Source: Piscibacillus sp052246295 (GTDB lineage Bacteria > Bacillota > Bacilli > Bacillales > Alkalibacillaceae). Taken from it: a DNA stretch of 64,000 nucleotides. The stretch is from the NCBI GenBank assembly GCA_052246295.1, contig JBQQCO010000012.1. The stretch is one strand, 5' to 3'. Below the pieces are notes generated by a model that did not search any database, was not told the origin of the DNA, and worked only from the letters and a program-made list of their open reading frames with translations. Both the position numbers and the translations under genes were made by a program. Below, piece by piece: positions 17,607 to 26,725 of the stretch; positions within the stretch are counted from its first letter, which is position 1, and the number at the start of each line of letters is the position of its first letter.

Positions 17607-17922
17607 AGAGAGAATCTCCCTTCTTCCAATCTGTTAACTCTTCGTTAACAAACTTTGATATTGCGAAGCGAAGTTTACCGTTGGTTACACGACCAGTTTC
17701 AAACATTGATTTCTCTACTTCGGGAGAAATATAATCTAATAGATCAACATGATGAATGTTTTTACGTTTTGGTCGATCAAATTTCCTTTTATCTCCGTCG
17801 GCTAACAAAACAAAAGTTTCATCAACGACTTCAATGATAATTGCGTATTGATCGGCCTCACGACCACGATTGATTCTCACTAATTGACCAATTCTGGGGT
17901 ACCCAGACTCACCATCGACCAA
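17593..17922 (-). CDS. KOW-domain RNA-binding protein, L14e-like
   Basis: A 109-residue protein beginning PRIGQLVRINRGREADQY, a KOW-type segment like that of archaeal/eukaryotic L14e, followed by LLADGDKRKFDRPKRKN and NGKLRFAISKF. Homologues sit between map and infA throughout the Bacillaceae (ybzG in B. subtilis, from memory); a role in ribosome-related RNA binding is inferred from the domain and context only. The start is most likely the TTG at 17922, 7 nt after AAGGTG. Gap to map is 16 bp and it overlaps infA. Confidence 0.85.
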   Translation of the reverse strand: MVDGESGYPRIGQLVRINRGREADQYAIIIEVVDETFVLLADGDKRKFDRPKRKNIHHVDLLDYISPEVEKSMFETGRVTNGKLRFAISKFVNEELTDWKKGDSLYGER

Positions 17923-17938
17923 TCATCATCACCTTCAC

Positions 17939-18685
17939 TTAAACTTTAGTTAAGATTTCGTATCCATCATCCGTTACAACAACGGTGTGTTCAAAATGCG
18001 CACAATTGCTGTTGTCTTCTGTAACAACGGTCCAATTGTCGCTTAAAGTCCGAACATAACGCTCCCCTAAATTAACCATAGGCTCAATGGCTAAAACCAT
18101 TCCTTTTTTCATCCTAGGACCTTTGTTAGGTGGTCCAAAGTTTGAAATGTGAGGATCTTCATGAAGGTTTTGCCCTATTCCGTGTCCACCATACTCTCTT
18201 ACGATAGTAAATCCGTATGGCTCTACATACTTTTGAATGGCATGAGATATATCAGACAAACGGTTACCTGGTTTAACTTGTTTCAACCCTTCAAACAGCG
18301 ACGCTTCCGTTACTTCTAAAAGCTTTTGAGTGTCCTTATCGATGTCTCCAACTGGATAAGTCCAAGCCGAATCACCATGATAACCTTGGTAATTCGCACC
18401 GATATCGATGCTAATGATATCTCCATCATTTAATGCGCGTTTCCCAGGAATTCCATGCACGAGCTCTTCATTAACAGAAACACAAATGCTTCCACTAAAG
18501 CCGTTATAACCTTTAAAGGAAGGTGTTGCATCATGACTTCTGATGAACTTCTCGGCGATGTCATCAAGTTCTTTCGTAGTCACACCCGGGCGGATATGCT
18601 TTTGCAATTCCTGGTGTGTTAAAGCTACGATTTTACCTGCCTGACGCATTAACTCGATTTCTCGTGGAGTTTTATTAATAATCAT
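17939..18685 (-). CDS. map: Methionine aminopeptidase, type I
   Basis: Removes the initiator methionine from nascent proteins. The 248-residue enzyme shows the metal ligands in the expected segments: DIGANYQGYHGDSAWT near residue 96, GHGIGQNLHEDPHI near residue 168 and EPMVNLG near residue 202. It is the short form without an N-terminal SH3 or zinc extension. Its start overlaps the adk stop by one nucleotide. Confidence 0.96.
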   Translation of the reverse strand: MIINKTPREIELMRQAGKIVALTHQELQKHIRPGVTTKELDDIAEKFIRSHDATPSFKGYNGFSGSICVSVNEELVHGIPGKRALNDGDIISIDIGANYQGYHGDSAWTYPVGDIDKDTQKLLEVTEASLFEGLKQVKPGNRLSDISHAIQKYVEPYGFTIVREYGGHGIGQNLHEDPHISNFGPPNKGPRMKKGMVLAIEPMVNLGERYVRTLSDNWTVVTEDNSNCAHFEHTVVVTDDGYEILTKV

Positions 18686-19335
18686 TAAGCTAGGCCTCCG
18701 ATTTTTTCATCGATTTGATTGAACACAACATCGATGTCCTGGTCACCATTAACTTCTACTAGATATCCTTTTTCTCTATAGAAATCTAATAGAGGCTTCA
18801 TTTGCTCAGAATTCACGCTTAAGCGATTCTTCACTGTTTCAGGCTGATCATCTTCACGTTGTATTAGTTTTGCCCCATCATTGTCACAAATACCCTCTTC
18901 TTTTGGTGGATTAAATTCAACATGGTATGTCGCTCCACATTCTGGGCATATACGACGACCAGTTAAACGGCCCACTAATTTTTCTTCAGGTACACTGACA
19001 TGAAGGACGTAATCTAATTTTGTATTTAAATCGTCTAATAATGTTTCAAGAGCATCTGCTTGTGCTACAGTACGAGGAAAACCATCGAGTAAGAAGCCTT
19101 TCTCACAGTCCGGCTTACTTAAACGTTCTTTTACAATTCCAATTGTAACCTCATCTGGCACAAGAGCTCCTTCATCCATATAAGACTTAGCTTTTTTACC
19201 TAATTCTGTTCCTTCTTTAATCGCAGAACGGAACATATCTCCTGTTGAGATATGAGGGATATCATACTTTTCTACGATCTTTTCTGCTTGGGTTCCTTTA
19301 CCAGCACCTGGTAATCCCATTAAAATCAGATTCAT
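18685..19335 (-). CDS. adk: Adenylate kinase
   Basis: Interconverts ATP, ADP and AMP. The 216-residue protein has the P-loop GLPGAGKGTQA at residues 7-17, DGFPRTVAQA in the core and the long LID domain with CPECG, then CDNDG, giving the Cys3-Asp type of structural zinc site found in Gram-positive adenylate kinases. It lies 35 bp after secY, the usual order in the spc operon. Confidence 0.97.
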   Translation of the reverse strand: MNLILMGLPGAGKGTQAEKIVEKYDIPHISTGDMFRSAIKEGTELGKKAKSYMDEGALVPDEVTIGIVKERLSKPDCEKGFLLDGFPRTVAQADALETLLDDLNTKLDYVLHVSVPEEKLVGRLTGRRICPECGATYHVEFNPPKEEGICDNDGAKLIQREDDQPETVKNRLSVNSEQMKPLLDFYREKGYLVEVNGDQDIDVVFNQIDEKIGGLA

Positions 19336-19370
19336 AATTTCCCCTCGCTCTCGATATAACTCTAGAAGCT

Positions 19371-20660
19371 CTACTTAATAAAACCTCTGTAATGACGTTT
19401 TACAAGCTGACTTTCTAATTGTTTCATTGTATTTAATGCTACACCAACTACGATTAGTAGACTTGTTCCACCAATTTGTACCGCTGTTGGTAAGCTCGCA
19501 ATACTTCCTAAAATAATAGGGAAAATTGATACTACTGCTAAGAATAAAGCACCCACAAATGTTAGACGGTAGATTACACGAGTTAAATAAGTCTCAGTGT
19601 TTTTACCAGGACGGATTCCAGGCACATAACCGCCTTGCTTCTGTAAGTTTTCTGCCATTTGCTCTGGATTAACTTGAACAAATGTATAGAAATAAGTGAA
19701 TGCAATAATTAGCCCTACATAAAGAGTCATACCAACTGGCTTAGTATAGTCAAATACATAAGCAATTGTTGACGCTATTTGTCCGTCAAAGAAGTTTGAA
19801 ATTGTCTGAGGTGCGATAATAAATGAAATAGCAAAGATAATTGGAATAACCCCAGCTGCATTTACCTTTAATGGTAGATGAGTTGATTGGCCTCCAACAG
19901 GTGAACGGTTAACCGTTCGTTTTGCATACTGGATTGGAATTTTACGAATTGCTTGTTGAATGAAAATAACTCCAACTACAACAGCAACTACGACCAGCAT
20001 AATTATCCCTAAAATCACTAAGTTTAGGAATAGTTGATCTCCTGCACCAGCAATATACGTTTCATAAAGCTGGTTTACTCCGTTAGGGATCGCTGCTACG
20101 ATACCTGCGAAAATTAGGATGGAAATTCCGTTTCCAACCCCGTATTCTGTAATCTGCTCACCAAGCCACATTAAGAATGTCGTACCACCAGTTAGAACGG
20201 TAGCAATAACAAAGAACTTAAAGACATTAGGGTCTTGGATTAGTGCTCCTTGCGTCATGTAGTTGAAACCGATTGACATACCTATTGCTTGGATGAATGC
20301 TAAGACTACTGTTCCGTAACGTGTTACCTGTGCTAACTTTCGACGTCCTACTTCCCCTTGTTTTCTCCACTCCGTAAATTTAGGAACAACGTCCATTTGC
20401 AGTAACTGCATAATAATGGCCGCTGTAATGTATGGGAAAATACCCATAGCGAAGACGGAATATTGACTTAACGCGCCTCCGCCAAATGTATCAATGAACC
20501 CAAACGCGTTCATTTCGTTCATGACTTCAATCGCATTACCATCTGTAAATGGTACTGGAATGAATGAACCGATACGGAATACTACAAGGATTGCAAGGGT
20601 AAATAGAATTTTACGTCTAATGTCAGCAACACGGAACATGTTTGCAAAAGTACTAAACAT
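19371..20660 (-). CDS. secY: Preprotein translocase channel subunit SecY
   Basis: Central pore of the Sec translocon in the cytoplasmic membrane. The 429-residue protein has the ten hydrophobic segments of the family and starts MFSTFANMFRVADIRRKILF; the segment GGGALSQYSVFAMGIFPYIT near residue 60 and IRPGKNTETYL near residue 340 (cytosolic loop that contacts SecA or the ribosome) are characteristic. Its start overlaps the rplO stop by one nucleotide. Its partner SecE is encoded at 47125-47292. Confidence 0.97.
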   Translation of the reverse strand: MFSTFANMFRVADIRRKILFTLAILVVFRIGSFIPVPFTDGNAIEVMNEMNAFGFIDTFGGGALSQYSVFAMGIFPYITAAIIMQLLQMDVVPKFTEWRKQGEVGRRKLAQVTRYGTVVLAFIQAIGMSIGFNYMTQGALIQDPNVFKFFVIATVLTGGTTFLMWLGEQITEYGVGNGISILIFAGIVAAIPNGVNQLYETYIAGAGDQLFLNLVILGIIMLVVVAVVVGVIFIQQAIRKIPIQYAKRTVNRSPVGGQSTHLPLKVNAAGVIPIIFAISFIIAPQTISNFFDGQIASTIAYVFDYTKPVGMTLYVGLIIAFTYFYTFVQVNPEQMAENLQKQGGYVPGIRPGKNTETYLTRVIYRLTFVGALFLAVVSIFPIILGSIASLPTAVQIGGTSLLIVVGVALNTMKQLESQLVKRHYRGFIK

Positions 20661-21091
20661 TAGATCACCTCAGTTTGACCGCCCGCCGCTTCAATAGCTT
20701 CTTTAGCAGAAGCTGAAAACTTTTGAGCTTTTACTGTTAACTTCTTCTCTAGAGAGCCGTTTCCTAGTACTTTAACGCCTGCTTTTACTTTGCTGATAAC
20801 ACCTGTTTCTAATAGAAGTTCAGGAGTTACTTCAGTACCATCTTCAAAACGGTTTAAAGTTTCTAGATTAACAATAGTATACTCTTTTCGGTTGATGTTT
20901 GTAAATCCACGTTTCGGTAAACGTTGGAACAATGGCATTTGACCACCTTCAAAACCTGGACGCACATTACCACCAGAACGCGCTTTCTGACCTTTGTGAC
21001 CACGACCAGAAGTTTTTCCGTTACCAGATGCCATACCACGACCTACGCGGTTACGATCTTTACGTGAGCCTTTTAGTTCGTGAAGTTTCAT
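20660..21091 (-). CDS. rplO: 50S ribosomal protein L15
   Basis: Late-assembling large-subunit protein. The 143-residue product starts MKLHELKGSRKDRNRVGRG and carries the Gly-rich basic N-terminal extension GRGHKGQKARSGG, which threads into 23S rRNA, and the globular part with RLPKRGF. It is followed without gap by secY. Confidence 0.97.
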   Translation of the reverse strand: MKLHELKGSRKDRNRVGRGMASGNGKTSGRGHKGQKARSGGNVRPGFEGGQMPLFQRLPKRGFTNINRKEYTIVNLETLNRFEDGTEVTPELLLETGVISKVKAGVKVLGNGSLEKKLTVKAQKFSASAKEAIEAAGGQTEVI

Positions 21092-21122
21092 GTGAGCACC
21101 TCCTCTTTACCATGTTTTAAAA

Positions 21123-21305
21123 CTATGCTTCTTTTACTGAAACGAGATGTGACACTTTGTTAACCATACCTCGAACAGCTGGTGTATCTTCAAGTACCAC
21201 CGTTTGGCGAATTTTATTTAATCCTAATGCTTTTACTGTATCGCGTTGGTCTTGTTTACGACCAATAACGCTACGAGTGAGGGTAATTTCTAATTTATTA
21301 GCCAT
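21123..21305 (-). CDS. rpmD: 50S ribosomal protein L30
   Basis: Short L30 of 60 residues, as in most bacteria, with LEITLTRSVIGRKQDQRDTV at the start and GLNKIRQTVVLEDT in the middle. Placed between rpsE and rplO, 13 bp after rpsE. Nothing unusual. Confidence 0.96.
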   Translation of the reverse strand: MANKLEITLTRSVIGRKQDQRDTVKALGLNKIRQTVVLEDTPAVRGMVNKVSHLVSVKEA

Positions 21306-21318
21306 CTGTTATCCCTCC

Positions 21319-21822
21319 TTATCCTAACAGTTCTTCTACAGACTTACCGCGAAGTTTTGCAACTTCTTCTGCTGTCTTAAGATTAGCTAATCCTGAGATT
21401 GTCGCACGAACCATGTTAATTGGTGTGTTAGAACCTAGTGATTTAGATAGGATGTCACCTACACCTGCAAGTTCTAATACCGCACGAACTGGTCCACCTG
21501 CGATAATTCCAGTACCTTCTGCAGCTGGCTTTAATAGAATGTTTCCAGCTCCGAACTCACCATTGATTTGGTGTGGAATAGTAGTGCCAACGATTGGTAC
21601 ACGGATTAAGTTTTTCTTACCATCTTCAACTGCTTTACGGATCGCTTCTGGTACCTCTTGTGCTTTACCAGTACCAAAACCAACGTGTCCGTTTCTGTCA
21701 CCTACAACTACTAATGCTGTAAAACGGAAACGACGACCACCTTTTACAACCTTAGCAACACGATTAACTGTAACCACGCGTTCTTCAATATCTAATTTGC
21801 TCGCATCGATTGCTGTACGCAT
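21319..21822 (-). CDS. rpsE: 30S ribosomal protein S5
   Basis: Takes part in decoding accuracy and the mRNA entry helicase. The 167-residue protein has the double-stranded RNA-binding domain with RVAKVVKGGRRFRF near residue 22 and the second domain with GTGIIAGGPVRAVLE. The loop near residues 27-33, where spectinomycin-resistance changes occur, appears normal (VVKGGRRF). Confidence 0.97.
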   Translation of the reverse strand: MRTAIDASKLDIEERVVTVNRVAKVVKGGRRFRFTALVVVGDRNGHVGFGTGKAQEVPEAIRKAVEDGKKNLIRVPIVGTTIPHQINGEFGAGNILLKPAAEGTGIIAGGPVRAVLELAGVGDILSKSLGSNTPINMVRATISGLANLKTAEEVAKLRGKSVEELLG

Positions 21823-21846
21823 GTATTTCCCTCCTTTTTCAGTCGA

Positions 21847-22209
21847 TTAAAATTCTAAACCTGCTTCACGTGCAGCTTCTGCTAAAGCTTTCACGCGTCC
21901 ATGGTAAAGGTAACCTCCACGATCGAAGATTACTGATTTATATCCTTTGTCAACCGCACGCTTAGCGACTAGTTCACCAACTTGTTTCGCAGCTTCTACA
22001 TTACCTGTAGTTTCGCCTTTGAATTCAGGGTCAACGGTTGAAGCGCTAGCGACTGTTTGACTGTTTTGATCATCGATTAATTGTGCATAAATGTGTTTGT
22101 TTGAGCGATAAACGTTTAGACGTGGACGTTCAGCTGTACCAGCTAACGTACGACGCATACGTGAATGGCGCTTTTTACGAACCGCATTCTTATCTGCTTT
22201 CGTAATCAT
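21847..22209 (-). CDS. rplR: 50S ribosomal protein L18
   Basis: Binds 5S rRNA together with L5. The 120-residue product starts MITKADKNAVRKKRHSRMRR, a basic tail, and continues with RPRLNVYRSNKHIYAQLIDD and FDRGGYLYHGRVKALAEAAR, both typical. A 5S rRNA gene is present at the other end of this window. Confidence 0.97.
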   Translation of the reverse strand: MITKADKNAVRKKRHSRMRRTLAGTAERPRLNVYRSNKHIYAQLIDDQNSQTVASASTVDPEFKGETTGNVEAAKQVGELVAKRAVDKGYKSVIFDRGGYLYHGRVKALAEAAREAGLEF

Positions 22210-22241
22210 TCAGGTCACTCCTTTCTGTCTTTTAACGGATA

Positions 22242-22778
22242 TTATTTAGCAGTCTTACCTTCCTTACGACGTACATACTCACCTTCATAACGAATACCTT
22301 TACCTTTGTAAGGTTCTGGTGTACGAATAGCGCGAATGTTCGCTGCAACTGCTCCTACTTTCTCTTTATCAATTCCTTTAACAACGATCTTCGTGTTAGA
22401 AGGAGTTTCAATATCGATACCATCCATTGGTTCAACTTCAACTGGGTGAGAATAACCAGCGTTTACAACCAATTTCTTACCTTGCATTTGAGCACGGTAA
22501 CCAACACCCTGGATTTCTAGTGATTTTTCAAAACCTTTAGTAACACCTTCTACCATGTTACCGATTAGGGTTCTTGTTGTACCGTGTAACGCACGGTGTT
22601 CTTTATTTTCACTCGGACGTTCTACAGATAATACGTTATCCTCTACTTTAATAACCATATCTTCGTGGAACGTACGTGTTAATTCACCTTTAGGACCTTT
22701 AACAGTCACTGTATTACCATCAAATTTAAGTTCAACATCATTTGGAATTTCAAGTGTTTTTAAACCTACACGTGACAT
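22242..22778 (-). CDS. rplF: 50S ribosomal protein L6
   Basis: Two-domain protein at the base of the L7/L12 stalk. The 178-residue product starts MSRVGLKTLEIPNDVELKF and ends with the conserved PEPYKGKGIRYEGEYVRRKE signature near residue 155. Spacing and ribosome sites on both sides are regular for the spc operon. Confidence 0.97.
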   Translation of the reverse strand: MSRVGLKTLEIPNDVELKFDGNTVTVKGPKGELTRTFHEDMVIKVEDNVLSVERPSENKEHRALHGTTRTLIGNMVEGVTKGFEKSLEIQGVGYRAQMQGKKLVVNAGYSHPVEVEPMDGIDIETPSNTKIVVKGIDKEKVGAVAANIRAIRTPEPYKGKGIRYEGEYVRRKEGKTAK

Positions 22779-22804
22779 ACCTTACACCTCCTGACTTTCA
22801 AGTA

Positions 22805-23200
22805 TTACCAAACGTAAGCTACAACTTCGCCGCCTACAGCTTGGCTGCGAGCTTCTTTATCCGTTAAAACACCTTTAGAAGTGGATACAACAGCGATTCC
22901 TAAACCGTTTAGTACTTTAGGGATCTCGTCTGACTTTGCATACACACGACGTCCAGGCTTACTGATGCGCTTAATACCTGTAATTACGCGCTCATTATTA
23001 GCACCGTACTTAAGGAATAAACGTAGAACACCTTGTTTGTTGTCTTCAATATATTCATAATCGCGAATGTAACCTTCACGCTTTAAAATATCAACAATAT
23101 CTTTCTTTAGCTTAGAAGCTGGAACTTCTAACTGATCATGACGAACCATGTTCGCATTGCGAATTCTTGTTAGCATATCTGCAATTGGATCTGACATCAT
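22805..23200 (-). CDS. rpsH: 30S ribosomal protein S8
   Basis: Primary 16S rRNA-binding protein; in enterobacteria it also represses the spc operon. The 131-residue protein begins SDPIADMLTRIRNANMV and ends with the STSKGVLTDKEAR segment. Two ATG codons in tandem start the frame (23200 and 23197); both are compatible with the AAGGAGG site. Confidence 0.97.
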   Translation of the reverse strand: MMSDPIADMLTRIRNANMVRHDQLEVPASKLKKDIVDILKREGYIRDYEYIEDNKQGVLRLFLKYGANNERVITGIKRISKPGRRVYAKSDEIPKVLNGLGIAVVSTSKGVLTDKEARSQAVGGEVVAYVW

Positions 23201-23230
23201 TTGTTCATTACCTCCTTCCCATAATTGGGT

Positions 23231-23416
23231 TTACCAGCTTGCTTTTTTAACGCCAGGAATTTGTCCTTCGTAAGCTAATTCACGGAAACAAATACGGCAT
23301 AATTTAAATTTGCGAATTACGGAATGCGGACGACCGCAACGTTCACAACGAGTGTATTCACGCACTTTAAATTTTTGTTTGCGTTTTTGCTTTGCGATCA
23401 TTGATTTTTTAGCCAC
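23231..23416 (-). CDS. rpsN: 30S ribosomal protein S14, zinc type
   Basis: Head protein of the small subunit. This is the short 61-residue form with two Cys-x-x-Cys pairs (CERCGRPHSVIRKFKLCRIC), the zinc-binding type encoded in the spc operon. Many Bacillaceae also keep a longer zinc-free paralogue under Zur control elsewhere; it is not in this window. Confidence 0.97.
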   Translation of the reverse strand: MAKKSMIAKQKRKQKFKVREYTRCERCGRPHSVIRKFKLCRICFRELAYEGQIPGVKKASW

Positions 23417-23440
23417 AATTTTCCCTCCTTATTCAGTAAG

Positions 23441-23980
23441 TTACTGCTTAAAAGGCATACCGAACTGACCTAATAATTCACGTGCCTCTTCGTCAGTATC
23501 TGCAGTTGTTACAATAACAATATCCATACCGCGCACTTTACTTACTTTATCGTAATCAATTTCCGGGAAAATCAATTGTTCTTTTACCCCTAAAGTATAG
23601 TTACCGCGACCGTCGAAAGCTTTAGAAGAAATACCACGGAAGTCACGTACACGAGGTAGTGAAACGCTGATTAACTTCTGTAGGAAATCGTACATACGCT
23701 CACCACGTAGTGTAACTTTCGCTCCAATTGGCATACCTTCACGTAGACGGAAACCAGCGATTGATTTTTTAGCTTTAGTAACAGTTGGTTTTTGACCGGA
23801 AATTAGTGTTAATTCTTCAACAGCATTCTCAAGCGCTTTTGCATTTTGAACAGCGTCACCAACACCCATGTTGATAACGATCTTTTCAACTTTTGGCGCT
23901 TGCATTACAGAGCTATAGTTAAATTTCTCAACTAAGCTAGGAACAATCTCTTCATTGTACTTTTTCTTTAGTTCGTTCAT
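23441..23980 (-). CDS. rplE: 50S ribosomal protein L5
   Basis: Binds 5S rRNA and contacts the P-site tRNA. The 179-residue protein has KIVINMGVGDAV near residue 32, the L5 signature, plus RDFRGISSKAFDGRGNYTLG near residue 118. It is followed 24 bp later by rpsN. Confidence 0.97.
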   Translation of the reverse strand: MNELKKKYNEEIVPSLVEKFNYSSVMQAPKVEKIVINMGVGDAVQNAKALENAVEELTLISGQKPTVTKAKKSIAGFRLREGMPIGAKVTLRGERMYDFLQKLISVSLPRVRDFRGISSKAFDGRGNYTLGVKEQLIFPEIDYDKVSKVRGMDIVIVTTADTDEEARELLGQFGMPFKQ

Positions 23981-24006
23981 CTTATAGACCTCCTTTCACG
24001 CAACTA

Positions 24007-24318
24007 CTATTTATCTAAAGGTTCACCTGATTTTTTAGCGATGCGGACTTTTTTACCGTCACGCACTTCATATCCAACACGAGTAGGTTCACCTGATTTA
24101 GGATCGATCGGCATAACATTAGAAACATGAATTGGCGCTTCTTGGTTCAAGATTCCACCCTGTGGATTTTCTTGTGAAGGCTTAGCGTGTTTTTTAACAT
24201 AGTTTACACCTTCAACCAAAACGCGTTCTTTTTTTGGATAAGCTTCTAAAATCGTGCCTTCTTTACCTTTATCTTTACCAGTAATAACTTTGACTTTATC
24301 GCCTTTCTTTACATGCAT
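24007..24318 (-). CDS. rplX: 50S ribosomal protein L24
   Basis: Assembly-initiator protein with a KOW motif. The ATG at 24318 gives the 103-residue protein MHVKKGDKVKVITGKDKGKE, the conserved beginning, and is preceded by AAGGAGG at about 10 nt; seven further in-frame codons upstream are not family-like. A GVNYVKKHAKPSQENPQGGI segment follows. Confidence 0.96.
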   Translation of the reverse strand: MHVKKGDKVKVITGKDKGKEGTILEAYPKKERVLVEGVNYVKKHAKPSQENPQGGILNQEAPIHVSNVMPIDPKSGEPTRVGYEVRDGKKVRIAKKSGEPLDK

Positions 24319-24376
24319 GAATCGTGCACCTCCTTGCAAGGCATGGTTTGCTTAATGACATCTATTTAAGCGACTA

Positions 24377-24745
24377 TTATAGTACTTCTGGAGCTAGGGA
24401 AACAATCTTCATGAACTGTCTCTCACGTAATTCACGAGCTACAGGGCCGAAGATACGAGTTCCTCGCGGGCTTTTATCATCACGGATGATAACTGCTGCG
24501 TTTTCGTCGAAACGGATGTAAGAACCGTCTTTACGGCGAACACCGCTTTTAGAACGTACGATTACTGCTTTTACTACTTCACCTTTTTTGACAACGCCAC
24601 CTGGTGTTGCTTGTTTTACCGAGCAAACAATAACGTCACCAATGTTAGCTGTCTTACGTCCAGAACCGCCTAGAACTTTAATAGTTGAAACTTCACGAGC
24701 ACCTGAGTTATCAGCAACTTTTAGACGAGATTCTTGTTGGATCAT
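24377..24745 (-). CDS. rplN: 50S ribosomal protein L14
   Basis: Forms part of the inter-subunit bridge B8. The 122-residue product starts MIQQESRLKVADNSGAREVS, nearly invariant across bacteria, and contains DGSYIRFDENAAVIIRDD and GTRIFGPVARELR. First gene of the spc part of the cluster. Confidence 0.97.
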   Translation of the reverse strand: MIQQESRLKVADNSGAREVSTIKVLGGSGRKTANIGDVIVCSVKQATPGGVVKKGEVVKAVIVRSKSGVRRKDGSYIRFDENAAVIIRDDKSPRGTRIFGPVARELRERQFMKIVSLAPEVL

Positions 24746-24783
24746 AGGTTTTGTTACCTCCCTTCGGATTCAATACCGAGCGA

Positions 24784-25047
24784 TTATATAATGACTGCTT
24801 CTTCAATAACTTCTACTAAACGAAAGCGCTTCGTAGCTGATAATGGACGAGTTTCCATGATGCTTACGATATCGCCTTTTTTAGCTTGGTTATTTTCGTC
24901 ATGTGCTTTGAACTTTTTAGAGTACTTAACACGCTTACCATAAAGCGGGTGGAATTTATAAGTTTCTACTAGAACTGTAATGGTTTTATCCATTTTGTCA
25001 GAAATGACGCGTCCAGTGTAAACTTTGCGATCTTTACGTTCACTCAT
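24784..25047 (-). CDS. rpsQ: 30S ribosomal protein S17
   Basis: Primary 16S rRNA-binding protein with an OB fold. The 87-residue product starts MSERKDRKVYTGRVISDKMD and has the signature GDIVSIMETRPLSATKRFRL. It lies 20 bp after rpmC, in the regular order. Confidence 0.97.
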   Translation of the reverse strand: MSERKDRKVYTGRVISDKMDKTITVLVETYKFHPLYGKRVKYSKKFKAHDENNQAKKGDIVSIMETRPLSATKRFRLVEVIEEAVII

Positions 25048-25067
25048 TGAGGTAGACCTCCTCTCAA

Positions 25068-25271
25068 TTATCGATTATTAATGCCGACTTCTCTTTCACG
25101 AATAACTGTTTTCATACGAGCAATTGATTTTCTAACTTCACGGATTCTTACCGTGTTTTCTAGTTGACCAGTTGCTAGTTGAAAGCGTAAGTTAAACAGT
25201 TCTTCTTTTAAAGATTTTACTTTTTGTTCGATTTCGGCAGTGGTTAGTTCTCTGATTTCGTTAGCTTTCAT
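25068..25271 (-). CDS. rpmC: 50S ribosomal protein L29
   Basis: Small helical protein near the tunnel exit. The ATG at 25271 gives a 67-residue product MKANEIRELTTAEIEQKVKS with the signature KSIARMKTVIRERE. Five upstream in-frame codons are not family-like. The gene overlaps the end of rplP by 11 nt. Confidence 0.95.
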   Translation of the reverse strand: MKANEIRELTTAEIEQKVKSLKEELFNLRFQLATGQLENTVRIREVRKSIARMKTVIREREVGINNR

Positions 25272-25695
25272 TGCTATCACCACCAATTTCTTCGCGTTTT
25301 ACAAACTTCGTTTTCACTGGAAGTTTGTGTGACGCTAAGCGTAATGCTTCACGAGCCACTTCTTCGTTAACTCCAGCTACTTCGAATAATACTTTTCCTG
25401 GTTTTACTGCTGCTACCCAACCTTCTGGAGAACCTTTACCGGAACCCATACGAACTTCTAGAGGTTTTGCAGTTTTTGGTTTGTCAGGAAAGATTTTAAT
25501 CCATACTTTACCGCCACGTTTCATGTAACGAGTCATCGCGATACGAGCTGCCTCGATTTGACGGCTTGTAATCCATGCACCTTCTAGTGCTTGAAGACCA
25601 AATTCACCATGTGATACTTCTGTTCCACCTTTTGCACGGCCTTTTAGGCTTGTGCGGTGTTGTCTACGATATTTTACACGTTTAGGCATTAGCAT
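25261..25695 (-). CDS. rplP: 50S ribosomal protein L16
   Basis: Organises the A-site and P-site tRNA region of the large subunit. The 144-residue protein starts MLMPKRVKYRRQHR and carries RGGKVWIKIFPDKPKTAKPL and the MGSGKGSPEGWVAAVKPG signature. It overlaps rpmC at its end. Confidence 0.97.
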   Translation of the reverse strand: MLMPKRVKYRRQHRTSLKGRAKGGTEVSHGEFGLQALEGAWITSRQIEAARIAMTRYMKRGGKVWIKIFPDKPKTAKPLEVRMGSGKGSPEGWVAAVKPGKVLFEVAGVNEEVAREALRLASHKLPVKTKFVKREEIGGDSNES

Positions 25696-25713
25696 ACTGC
25701 GAATCCCCCTTCC

Positions 25714-26358
25714 TTATTTATTGTCATTTTTAGTTGGAAGGACCTCTCCACGATAAATCCACACTTTAACACCTAGTTTACCGTAAGTAGTATCGGCTTC
25801 TGCCGTACCATAATCGATATCAGCACGTAATGTGTGTAGTGGTACAGTTCCTTCGTTATATTGTTCCGCACGCGCAATATCTGCACCGCCTAGACGACCA
25901 GATACTTGCGTTTTAATACCTTTCGCTCCTGCACGCATCGCACGTTGAATTGCTTGTTTCTGTACACGACGGAAAGAAACACGGTTTTCAAGTTGACGTG
26001 CAATGTTTTCAGCAACTAAAGTTGCGTCTAATTCTGGTTTTTTCACCTCAACGATGTTGATGTGAACACGTTTACCAGTTAAGTTACTAATTTTAGTACG
26101 TAATGCTTCTACTTCAGATCCACCTTTACCAATAACCATACCTGGTTTTGCTGTGTGGATTGAAATGTTAATTCGATTAGCAGCACGTTCGATTTCAACT
26201 GTTGATACTGCTGAATCTTTTAGACGTTCTTCAATATATTCACGAACCATGATGTCTTCGTGTAATAGATCAGCATATTCTTTTTCAGCGTACCATTTTG
26301 ATTCCCAGTCACGAATTACGCCGACACGAAGACCTTTAGGGTTAATTTTTTGACCCAC
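25714..26358 (-). CDS. rpsC: 30S ribosomal protein S3
   Basis: Lines the mRNA entry channel and forms part of the ribosomal helicase. The 214-residue protein has the KH domain with KPGMVIGKGGSEVEAL near residue 76 and the C-terminal signature GAKGIKTQVSGRLGGADIAR near residue 145. Four nucleotides separate it from rplV. Confidence 0.97.
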   Translation of the reverse strand: MGQKINPKGLRVGVIRDWESKWYAEKEYADLLHEDIMVREYIEERLKDSAVSTVEIERAANRINISIHTAKPGMVIGKGGSEVEALRTKISNLTGKRVHINIVEVKKPELDATLVAENIARQLENRVSFRRVQKQAIQRAMRAGAKGIKTQVSGRLGGADIARAEQYNEGTVPLHTLRADIDYGTAEADTTYGKLGVKVWIYRGEVLPTKNDNK

Positions 26359-26361
26359 TGA

Positions 26362-26709
26362 CTATCCCTCCTTCTTTTCTGATACCACAACTGTGATGTG
26401 GCTAGTACGTTTGTTAATCGCGCTTGCGCGACCTTGTGCACGTGGGCGGAAACGTTTAAGTGTTACGCCTTCATTTACATAAGCTTCAGAGATAATTAGA
26501 TTATCCGTATCTAGTTCATAATTGTGCTCAGCGTTCGCAACGGCTGACTTTAAAACCTTCTCAATGATTGGTGATGCCGAACGGTTAGTGTGAGCTAAAA
26601 TTGCGAAAGCCTCGCCAACTTCTTTTCCTCGAATTAAATCAATGACTAAACGAGCTTTACGAGGAGCAATACGAACTGTTTTAGCTACTGCTTTAGCTTG
26701 TTGCATCAT
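26362..26709 (-). CDS. rplV: 50S ribosomal protein L22
   Basis: Its extended hairpin reaches into the peptide exit tunnel. The 115-residue product has VRIAPRKARLVIDLIRGKEV near the start and the tunnel loop PRAQGRASAINKRTSHITV near the end, without the deletions known from macrolide-resistant mutants. The first two codons are both ATG (26709 and 26706); the second is better spaced from GGAGG. Confidence 0.96.
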   Translation of the reverse strand: MMQQAKAVAKTVRIAPRKARLVIDLIRGKEVGEAFAILAHTNRSASPIIEKVLKSAVANAEHNYELDTDNLIISEAYVNEGVTLKRFRPRAQGRASAINKRTSHITVVVSEKKEG

Positions 26710-26725
26710 GCTAACCTCCTCTCAA